The notes under the pieces are model-generated. The model was not told the origin of the DNA, did no database searches, and worked only from the letters and a program-made list of their open reading frames with translations. 5,210 nucleotides of DNA from Cyanobacteria bacterium NC_groundwater_1444_Ag_S-0.65um_54_12. GTDB taxonomy: Bacteria > Cyanobacteriota > Sericytochromatia > S15B-MN24 > VGJW01. Positions 1 through 4,537 of this stretch are shown piece by piece. The position numbers and the translations under genes are program-made. The stretch covers positions 1 to 5,210 of the forward strand of contig JACQUT010000178.1 in NCBI GenBank assembly GCA_016267585.1. Reading direction: 5' to 3'. The stretch's first letter is position 1, and each line of letters opens with the position of its first letter.

Positions 1-345
1 CTGGCTGAGTGGTTGGCATTGGCCAGCGAGGCAATTGGTGCCTATCGGGGAGATTTATTGGCAGAGCCCTTTTTCTTGGACTGGTTTGAGCCAGAAAGAC
101 AGTATTATCGCCAACGTTTCGTTCGAATTGGCCTTCTCTGTGGACAGGACTACGAAAATACCAAAAAAGCAGAATCTGCCAGGGAAATCTGGGAACTGGT
201 CTTGAAATATGTTCCGACCTGCGCGGAGGCACACCAGGAATTGATAAACTTCTTCGAGCGGCAAGGATACCACACCCTGGCAGCAGCCCAGCGGGAACGT
301 TTCAAGCAAGCCCTCGCAGTTATTGGAATTGAATCTGGAACATAG
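1..345 (+). CDS. C-terminal part of a BTAD-domain (SARP/AfsR-like) regulatory protein, 5'-truncated by the window
   Basis: The reading frame is open from base 1 to the TAG at 343-345, giving 114 visible residues; the start lies outside the window. The pattern matches the bacterial transcriptional activator domain (BTAD), the TPR-like helical domain found next to an OmpR-type winged helix in SARP/AfsR regulators and in some large ATPase regulators. Visible landmarks in order are AYRGDLL (about residues 14-20), the aromatic-acidic DWFEPER (27-33), a central helical pair, AEAHQEL (75-81), and a final helix ending near GIES, where BTAD domains usually end in a GVEPSP-like sequence. The natural-looking end suggests this is the true C-terminus and not a frameshift. 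Known of the family: BTAD supports oligomerisation and transcription activation. The DNA-binding part cannot be seen, so target and full architecture are unknown. The next small ORF overlaps the last 23 bases. Confidence 0.75.
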   Translation: MAEWLALASEAIGAYRGDLLAEPFFLDWFEPERQYYRQRFVRIGLLCGQDYENTKKAESAREIWELVLKYVPTCAEAHQELINFFERQGYHTLAAAQRERFKQALAVIGIESGT

Positions 346-670
346 CAACAGTCACACAAGATATCTTTGCATTGAAAGGGCACTGGAGCGTTATTTCGGA
401 GAATATTTCAGCAAAGTTCTCAACCCGGATGACCGCCCGGTCGTTTCCTGGAAAAACCTGATCGATCGGGGCTTGCTGACGTCAAAAGACGCAATTTATA
501 TGGAGCTCAACAAAGACGGACTACTGGATCGGTCAGAATATCTTTTTCATATGCTGCGGGCAGCATATGTCTACTCGCTACATGTATTGGTTGCTAATAT
601 TTTTCAATATACGGCTGGTCAAACCGGGTTTCTGAGCTTTGAGCAGCGGACCATAGAAGTACCGCCTTGA
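323..670 (+). CDS. Small unrecognised protein (possible), with a degenerate EF-hand-like loop
   Basis: This is a 115-codon ORF starting at TTG 323, overlapping the BTAD gene's end by 23 bases and ending at TGA 668-670. I do not recognise the family. The protein looks plausible: mixed polar and aromatic residues, no low complexity, no signal peptide and no clear membrane span. Residues 61-72 read ELNKDGLLDRSE. This fits the 12-residue EF-hand calcium loop at positions 3 (N), 5 (D), 6 (G), 8 (L) and 12 (E), but has E in place of D at position 1. No second EF-hand is evident, and one degenerate loop can arise by chance. No convincing Shine-Dalgarno precedes TTG 323; it may be coupled to the upstream gene, or the real start may be downstream (for example ATG 500). 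The frame carries a 22-bp palindrome at 548-569. It could be a real small gene, a decayed gene or a chance ORF. Confidence 0.4.
   Translation: MELNLEHSNSHTRYLCIERALERYFGEYFSKVLNPDDRPVVSWKNLIDRGLLTSKDAIYMELNKDGLLDRSEYLFHMLRAAYVYSLHVLVANIFQYTAGQTGFLSFEQRTIEVPP
548..569. repeat. 22-bp palindrome with 10-bp perfect arms
   Basis: CATATGCTGC and its exact reverse complement GCAGCATATG are separated by two G bases. The arms stop pairing at both flanks. The element lies inside the doubtful small ORF at 323-670, where it encodes HMLRAAYV. No T-run follows on either strand, so it does not look like an intrinsic terminator. A dimeric regulator site or a cruciform-prone sequence is possible. Confidence 0.7.
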
Positions 671-810
671 AAGCTGGCCAGGCGATTTTCGCTATCCGTG
701 CCCTGCTTTGGGCGCATTGAGCACCTTCCGGAATCGCAGACATCGGTGTCCTGGCCAATCGGTTGCAAAGTCGGTAGCGGAGAATTAGACTCCCTGTTAG
801 TTCCGACGTG

Positions 811-816
811 AGAGGA
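811..816 (+). promoter_or_regulatory. Shine-Dalgarno site that decides the methyltransferase start
   Basis: AGAGGA lies six bases before ATG 823. The alternative in-frame GTG at 808 has no purine-rich sequence in front of it, so ATG 823 is preferred. Confidence 0.6.
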
Positions 817-822
817 AGCCTG

Positions 823-1395
823 ATGTTTTTCGGTCCAAATCGTCTTATCTTGATATTCTGGTCTATTTTCGTTCTTATCTGGACCATTGGAGCTTTGCGC
901 GGGAAACCGGTGACAAGGCGAGAAACGACCATTTTGCAAGCCAGTCACGGGCTATTTCTGGCTGCGGCCTTCAGCCTGTTGTTCTTGCGGATCACAGCAG
1001 TCGGGCCGCTCGGTCATTACCTGTTGCCAAATGACGAGTTCACGCTTGCCGTCGGAGCAGGCTTGACTGCCCTCGGAATCGCCTTCGCGATCTGGGCTCG
1101 CATCGTGCTAGGCGGGAACTGGAGCAGCATGGTGACCGTCAAAGAGAATCACCAGCTCATTTGCACCGGACCGTATGCCTTATCCCGCCATCCCATCTAC
1201 ACCGGGATCTTGCTGGCATTTCTCGGAACGGCAATCGCTGGCGGAACAGCTGGGGCTTTTCTTGGTTGGCTGTTCGCAATCGTGGCATTCATGCGCAAGA
1301 GTAGCATCGAGGAAAGGTGGATGCGAGAGCATTTTGGCGATGACTATGACAAATACGCTCGCGCAGTGCGTTACCTTTTGCCGTTCGTGTGGTGA
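823..1395 (+). CDS. Isoprenylcysteine carboxyl methyltransferase (ICMT/PEMT)-type membrane methyltransferase
   Basis: A 190-residue integral membrane protein of the ICMT/phospholipid methyltransferase superfamily. Family members transfer a methyl group from S-adenosylmethionine to isoprenylcysteine, phospholipid or other lipid-like acceptors at the membrane; bacterial members mostly lack a proven substrate. Hydrophobic segments lie at about 7-26, 38-58, 74-95 and 126-156. The diagnostic C-terminal block is present: TGPYALSRHPIYTG (115-128) with the RHP of the cofactor-binding region, then SIEERWMREHFGDDY (161-175) with the paired glutamates (163-164), and a closing YARAVRYLLPFVW. Length and motif order fit complete bacterial members. 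The start is ATG 823 (see the ribosome site entry); GTG 808 would add five residues. It stands about 150 bases after the small ORF and seems to be its own unit. The superfamily is solid but the substrate cannot be inferred. Confidence 0.85.
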   Translation: MFFGPNRLILIFWSIFVLIWTIGALRGKPVTRRETTILQASHGLFLAAAFSLLFLRITAVGPLGHYLLPNDEFTLAVGAGLTALGIAFAIWARIVLGGNWSSMVTVKENHQLICTGPYALSRHPIYTGILLAFLGTAIAGGTAGAFLGWLFAIVAFMRKSSIEERWMREHFGDDYDKYARAVRYLLPFVW

Positions 1396-1396
1396 C

Positions 1397-1626
1397 AGCG
1401 CAAATTGCCCATGGGCTAGTTGCAGCAACAGAGATATCTGGTCTGAGCGGCAATAGCGAGTGAGGCGCAATTCTTGCTGAATTTCATCCTTTCGAACTGC
1501 CAGTTGACGGGTGGCGAGCTAATCCCCACATACCGGAAACCCTTCAACCTGCTCGCCTCCGCGGCCATCATGACACAAGAGAAGGGAACCGTCTTCGTAT
1601 CAGAAGAGGCCATTTCGCAAATTGAG
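1397..1626 (+). pseudogene. Decayed C-terminal remnant of a serine site-specific recombinase (probable)
   Basis: From 1447 the frame reads SEAQFLLNFILSNCQL and then TGGELIPTYRKPFNLLA. From memory, this is the conserved tail of large serine recombinases (resolvase/invertase type with a long C-terminal region), where a helix ending in LLNFxLSN is followed by a short strand and a PxxRxPFDLLA motif. Upstream, AQIAHG in the third frame (1398-1415) and LQQQRYLV in the first frame (1420-1443) resemble the preceding helix, but they are split by TAG 1417-1419, TGA 1444-1446 and a frame change. No catalytic domain exists in the window, since the methyltransferase stop is at 1393-1395. The open frame continues into the antisense of tRNA-Ser, as is common for recombinases sitting at a tRNA attachment site. 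I infer a dead integration scar. The family call rests on motif memory without an alignment. Confidence 0.5.
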
Positions 1627-1711
1627 CGGAGGAGGTGGGATTCGAACCCACGGTGGGTTGCCCCACTCCGGTTTTCAAGACCGGCGCAATAGACCGCTCT
1701 ACCACTCCTCC
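1627..1711 (-). tRNA. tRNA-Ser(UGA)
   Basis: Read on the minus strand, an 85-nt cloverleaf folds completely. The acceptor is GGAGGAG with CTCCTCC (7 of 7) and discriminator G73, as in serine tRNAs. The anticodon stem is CCGGT/ACCGG around the loop CTTGAAA, giving anticodon TGA, which reads UCN serine codons. A long variable arm (GTGGG-GCAA-CCCAC) marks it as class II, and the T arm is GTGGG/CCCAC around TTCGAAT. The D stem is short and includes a G-U pair, with the usual GG in the loop. The 3' CCA is not encoded and must be added after transcription. Its 3' end faces the recombinase remnant at 1397-1626, so the gene is a likely former integration target. All stems are intact, so it is probably functional. 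Confidence 0.95.
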
Positions 1712-1727
1712 CGGTAAGACGGTGGTC

Positions 1728-1738
1728 ATTTTATCATA
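1728..1738 (-). promoter_or_regulatory. Possible -10 region of the tRNA-Ser gene
   Basis: On the minus strand TATGATAAAAT lies 16 bases before the tRNA 5' end, and contains TATGAT and TAAAAT, each close to TATAAT. No good -35 hexamer was found 16-18 bases further upstream, so this is a position-based guess. Confidence 0.3.
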
Positions 1739-1931
1739 TTGACCTGGATAGAAGCAGATCTCTACCGTCAGCTCCGGTTATCGGCAAAACAATCTGCAAA
1801 CGGTAATTTAATAAAAAAGAAAGAATCTCTGACCGCTAGCTACTCTATAACTTTTTGGGAGGACTGGCTATTCGTCCGAAAAGATCTAGCTGGTAACTGC
1901 CCTAATGCTCCTCCTCTCCGGCAAGACCAAG

Positions 1932-1960
1932 TGAGAGCTCAGCGCAAAGCTGAGCTCTCA
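1932..1960. repeat. Perfect 12-bp stem-loop ahead of the transporter gene
   Basis: TGAGAGCTCAGC, a five-base loop GCAAA, then the exact reverse complement GCTGAGCTCTCA. Each arm also contains the palindrome GAGCTC. The hairpin ends 33 bases before ATG 1994. No run of T follows on either strand, so a classical intrinsic terminator is unlikely. In the transcript it would sit in the 5' leader of the transporter, where it could stabilise mRNA or control translation; as DNA it could be an operator. Confidence 0.7.
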
Positions 1961-1993
1961 GCATTATTGCGGCATGACTGGTAAGCTACAGTG

Positions 1994-3286
1994 ATGCAAC
2001 GTCTCAACTGGTCGGCGATTCACGCCTGGGCCCTTTACGATTTTGCCTACACCATCTGGAGCATGAATATACTGTCAGTATATTTTCAGCTCTACGTGAT
2101 CAAAGATCTGCGTGCTCCAGATATTATCTATTCGGCGACCCTTTCCGGTGCCATGGCGGTAGTGGCTCTGCTCTCGCCGATTTTGGGGGCATGGTCGGAT
2201 CGGCAAGGACGGCGTATCCCACATCTGGCTTTTTGGTGTTGCATTAGTGTGGCTGCAACTGCCTTGATTCCCAGGTTCAATGGTCTCGCCAGCGCACTTT
2301 TCCTGTTTTTCCTGGCTTGCGTAGGTCATCAGCTGGCTCAAGTGTTCTACAACGCTAAACTTCCGGAGCTTTCTACTCCGGAAACTATCGGGCGAATTTC
2401 CGGTTATGGAATTGCCTTGGGGTTTGTCGGCTCAATTACCGGCATGCTTGCGGTAATGCCGTTTGTCACCGGCAAGTTTCTGAAGTGGGAAGTTGGGCTA
2501 ACAGCACAAGGTAATTTAGGAGCCTTCTTGCCAACTGCTTTGCTATTCCTGGGTTTTGCACTGCCAAGTTTCTTCTTTATTTCCGAAAGGAGTAAGCGAA
2601 AAGCCGTCACCGCCAAAATGGGTAACGATCCGGAAATGCCGGTAAAGGGTATTGCCACAGCTTGGCGATCGCTATTTTCCGGCGAATACCCGGGAGTAGC
2701 GCGTTTTTTACTCGCCAATTTGCTCTTTCTGGATGCCGTCAACACCGTGATCGGTTTCATGTCCACCTATGCCGTACAAGTGGTGGGATTTGATGCCCAA
2801 AAGGGCGAGGTTCAAATCATGTTGATATGCGCTACCCTCTGGGCCATCCTGGGTGCTGCCTTTTGGGGTTTGCTCGTCGATCGCTTGACACCAAAACGCA
2901 CTTTGACACTCTGCTTGATCCTCTGGGCCGTGACTTTTGTCTTGGCGATCTTCATACGCAGCAAGGAGTTATTTTTCTGGACAGTCGGACCATTGGCCGG
3001 TTTTTGCATGGGTGGTACCGGTGTGGCGGCTCGCCCTTATTTGGCCGAGTTAGTCCCTCCGGCCCGACAAGGAGAATTCTTCGGACTTTGGAGCTTGTTC
3101 GGGCGCTTTGCGGCCATTTTGGGACCTTTGATCTGGGGTGGCATAACATTTGCCTGGCAAAGCTGGGGCATGGCTCGTTACCCACTAGCTTTGGCAGCCG
3201 AGCTAGTCACTTTATTGGTAGGCCTGTGGTTACTGCAAGGAGTTCCCGACAGCCGCGCCAGTGCTACCCTTGAGAAAAAACCTTGA
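1994..3286 (+). CDS. MFS transporter, UMF1 / Atg22-like family
   Basis: A 430-residue polytopic inner-membrane protein of the Major Facilitator Superfamily, closest in pattern to the UMF1 group that also holds yeast Atg22 (vacuolar amino acid efflux). Visible signatures: AWALYDFAY near the N-terminus (11-19; usual form WALYDFANSAY), the MFS loop GAWSDRQGRR between helices 2 and 3 (65-74), FYNAKLPEL (118-126; family NAFLPEL), GRISGYGIALGFVGS (133-147), a cytoplasmic linker at about 198-225 between the two six-helix halves, the second-half loop GLLVDRLTPKR (292-302), and PPARQGEFFGLWSLFGRFAAILGP (355-378). Length is normal. Start: GTG 1991 and ATG 1994 are adjacent in frame, with a weak GGTAAG at 1980-1985; I chose ATG. 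Substrate is unknown; the bacterial homologues I recall are mostly annotated only as MFS permeases. It converges on the xer gene and appears monocistronic. Confidence 0.88.
   Translation: MQRLNWSAIHAWALYDFAYTIWSMNILSVYFQLYVIKDLRAPDIIYSATLSGAMAVVALLSPILGAWSDRQGRRIPHLAFWCCISVAATALIPRFNGLASALFLFFLACVGHQLAQVFYNAKLPELSTPETIGRISGYGIALGFVGSITGMLAVMPFVTGKFLKWEVGLTAQGNLGAFLPTALLFLGFALPSFFFISERSKRKAVTAKMGNDPEMPVKGIATAWRSLFSGEYPGVARFLLANLLFLDAVNTVIGFMSTYAVQVVGFDAQKGEVQIMLICATLWAILGAAFWGLLVDRLTPKRTLTLCLILWAVTFVLAIFIRSKELFFWTVGPLAGFCMGGTGVAARPYLAELVPPARQGEFFGLWSLFGRFAAILGPLIWGGITFAWQSWGMARYPLALAAELVTLLVGLWLLQGVPDSRASATLEKKP
2665..2672. repeat. HIP1 octamer GCGATCGC
   Basis: Exact HIP1 palindrome inside the transporter gene, covering parts of the codons TGG CGA TCG CTA. 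It is one of four copies in the window. Confidence 0.85.
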
Positions 3287-3287
3287 A

Positions 3288-3300
3288 CATGCCAGGCATG
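3288..3300. repeat. 13-bp palindrome just after the transporter stop codon
   Basis: CATGCC-A-GGCATG begins two bases after TGA 3284-3286. It may be part of a compound transcription end together with the HIP1 hairpin 7 bases further on, but it is short and has no T-tract. Confidence 0.45.
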
Positions 3301-3307
3301 CTAAATT

Positions 3308-3337
3308 GGCGATCGCCAGCTATGAGTGGCGATCGCC
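3308..3337. repeat. Paired HIP1 palindromes forming a hairpin in the convergent gap
   Basis: Two copies of the extended HIP1 decamer GGCGATCGCC (3308-3317 and 3328-3337) lie 10 bases apart. With the flanking A 3318 and T 3327 they can form an 11-bp stem around an eight-base loop, on either strand. The position between two convergent genes fits a bidirectional transcription end. However, no T-run follows on the plus strand and only a short AATTTA follows on the minus strand, so an intrinsic terminator is uncertain. Confidence 0.6.
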
Positions 3338-3340
3338 TCT

Positions 3341-3366
3341 GGGATGGGGGGGGATAAGGGTGAGGG
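3341..3366 (+). other. G-tract cluster, potential G-quadruplex
   Basis: GGG, an eight-G run, GGG and GGG are separated by 2, 4 and 3 bases on the plus strand (3341-3343, 3346-3353, 3358-3360, 3364-3366). This satisfies the usual four-run G-quadruplex pattern. It lies between the two convergent genes; the plus-strand read-through RNA would carry the G-runs. Confidence 0.5.
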
Positions 3367-3425
3367 AATTAGATAGGAAACTTTTTCTAGCCTCGACTCA
3401 AGCTGCTGGAGCCTGAAGATCGGTA

Positions 3426-4307
3426 CTAAAGCAATGCACAACGTGCCGCGGCATAGGCACCTTTTAGATGGCGTTTTGATATGTGAGTATATAATTGGGT
3501 AGTACTGATATCCGCATGGCCTAGCATTTCTTGCACGGCTCGCAGGTCAGCTCCCCCTTCCAGGAGATGCGTAGCAAAACTATGGCGTAACGTATGCGGG
3601 GTGATATCTTTGCTGATACCCGCCGTCTTGGCTGCCTCTTTCACCACCTTCCAGATGGCTTGCCTGGTCAGACGACTACCAGAATAGTTGACAAATAGCG
3701 CTTTTTCGTTAGAACGGCAACGGAGTTTATTACGAACCTGGGAAAGATAAACCTCGATAGCCTGCAGTGCGGTCCGAGAAAGCGGCACCAATCTTTCGCG
3801 AGAACCCTTGCCCAGACAACGCACATAGCCGGTATTGAAGTTCATATCCGCCACATTGAGGTAAGTGAGCTCAGATACCCGTAACCCACCAGCGTATAGT
3901 AGCTCCAAGATGGCGCGATCGCGCAAGTCACGCTGCCCCTCGACTAACTTGACAACCTCGGTTTGATTCAAAACTTTCGGCAGGCCGCGCGGCAGCTTGG
4001 GGCGTTCCAGATCCAGCGTTGGATCGCGTTCGATCTTGCCTTCCTGGATCAGCCATTGGTAGAAAGTCTTGAGAGCAGCTAGTTTGCGAGCAATACTACT
4101 AGCAGCTAGCGAGCGTTCACGCATACGGCGCATATAAGCCATGATAGTCATACGATTAGTGTCAGCTAAATTTACTAACTGGAGTTCTAACAAGAACTCG
4201 CCGAATTGCCGTAAATCATTGGTATAAGCGGCAAGAGTATGCTCGGACAATCCACGTTCACTTCGTAAGTGATCCAAGAACTCAATAGTAACTTGCGGTA
4301 GCGACAA
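3426..4307 (-). CDS. Tyrosine recombinase of the XerC/XerD type
   Basis: A 293-residue site-specific recombinase. XerC/XerD proteins resolve chromosome dimers at dif by cutting and rejoining DNA through a tyrosine-phosphate intermediate. The N-terminal SAM-like core-binding domain spans about 4-88 (EFLDHLRSERGLSEHTLAAY near its start; AASSIARKLAALKTFYQWL later). The catalytic domain holds every expected residue: Arg143 (GLRVSEL), Lys167 (GKGSRERLVPL), His238 and Arg241 (HTLRH), His264 (LGHADIS) and the nucleophile Tyr273 (TQLYTH). The spacing is nearly the same as in E. coli XerD. Start: an in-frame ATG at 4391 would give 321 residues and ATG 4325 would give 299, but TTG 4307 follows a perfect AGGAGGT by five bases and gives the usual length. 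Whether it is XerC, XerD, a single-recombinase XerH/S-like protein or a phage-type integrase cannot be settled; the compact length argues for Xer. It is divergent from the FlhB/SctU gene. It holds a HIP1 site at 3915-3922. Confidence 0.9.
   Translation of the reverse strand: MSLPQVTIEFLDHLRSERGLSEHTLAAYTNDLRQFGEFLLELQLVNLADTNRMTIMAYMRRMRERSLAASSIARKLAALKTFYQWLIQEGKIERDPTLDLERPKLPRGLPKVLNQTEVVKLVEGQRDLRDRAILELLYAGGLRVSELTYLNVADMNFNTGYVRCLGKGSRERLVPLSRTALQAIEVYLSQVRNKLRCRSNEKALFVNYSGSRLTRQAIWKVVKEAAKTAGISKDITPHTLRHSFATHLLEGGADLRAVQEMLGHADISTTQLYTHISKRHLKGAYAAARCALL
3915..3922. repeat. HIP1 octamer GCGATCGC
   Basis: HIP1 core within the 12-bp palindrome GCGCGATCGCGC (3913-3924), inside the xer gene. 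Confidence 0.85.
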
Positions 4308-4312
4308 GAGTA

Positions 4313-4319
4313 ACCTCCT
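4313..4319 (-). promoter_or_regulatory. Shine-Dalgarno site that decides the xer start
   Basis: On the minus strand AGGAGGT (part of GGAGGAGGT) is followed by five bases and then TTG 4307. It is the full anti-SD complement at ideal spacing. ATG 4325 lies upstream of it, so the longer forms would have to read through this site as the codons CGG AGG AGG. Confidence 0.75.
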
Positions 4320-4522
4320 CCGCATTTTTGCCTTGTCAGGACCATCGCATATCCCTGACATGCCCCTCCCATGCCTCACTCCGCTGACCATCCAGCAAAG
4401 AACTTCGCTCTGCTAGTACCCGAGTATTCTTTGTGATCGCCAGAGCAGGGCCTCTATGTCAACTTTCGGCTCAGTTGAGCAAGACTTGAGGGATAATAAT
4501 AAGGGAACGTGAAAATTTTAGC

Positions 4523-4531
4523 AGGGGGTGA
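4523..4531 (+). promoter_or_regulatory. Strong Shine-Dalgarno site in front of an ATC codon
   Basis: AGGGGGTGA matches the extended anti-SD complement AGGAGGTGA at 8 of 9 positions. It is followed by six bases and then ATC 4538, the first codon of the conserved FlhB/SctU N-terminus. The spacing is ideal, so the site supports initiation at 4538 despite the unusual codon. Confidence 0.6.
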
Positions 4532-4537
4532 AAGAAC

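Larger units (their letters stand above)
1712..1993. other. Gap between tRNA-Ser and the transporter gene, no convincing gene
   Basis: An 81-codon frame (1739-1984, plus) crosses this gap. It starts at a TTG without a ribosome site, overlaps the likely tRNA promoter and the hairpin at 1932-1960, and resembles nothing I know, so I do not call it. The stretch at about 1800-1826 is A-rich. The transporter promoter probably lies here, but I found no -35/-10 pair with acceptable spacing. Confidence 0.5.
4308..4537. promoter_or_regulatory. Divergent intergenic region between xer and the FlhB/SctU gene
   Basis: About 230 bases must hold the promoters of both divergent genes. For the plus-strand gene, an A/T box GATAATAATAA at 4492-4502 is a likely -10 area. 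GATAAT matches TATAAT at 5 of 6 positions, but the best -35-like hexamer, TTGAGC at 4475-4480, lies only 11 bases before it. The alternative TAATAA at 4497-4502 has a 16-base spacer but matches TATAAT less well. No minus-strand promoter stands out. If xer used ATG 4391, the region would shrink to 146 bases. Confidence 0.35.

Noticed and set aside
594..948. Two minus-strand ORFs of 109-112 codons
   Set aside because: They are antisense to the methyltransferase start and its leader, overlap each other in different frames, and have unprotein-like composition.
1474..1692. 72-codon plus-strand ORF taken as an intact gene
   Set aside because: Its second half is the antisense of tRNA-Ser (RRRWDSNPR readout). 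Only the first half resembles a recombinase tail, so it is treated as part of a pseudogene.
1739..1984. 81-codon plus-strand ORF between tRNA-Ser and the transporter
   Set aside because: TTG start without SD, no recognisable motif, and it covers the likely tRNA promoter area and the 12-bp hairpin.
2404..2766. 120-codon minus-strand ORF
   Set aside because: Shadow of the transporter gene, whose protein signatures are clear on the plus strand.
2827..3273. 148-codon plus-strand ORF in another frame
   Set aside because: Lies fully inside the transporter gene; the UMF1 motifs are in the main frame.
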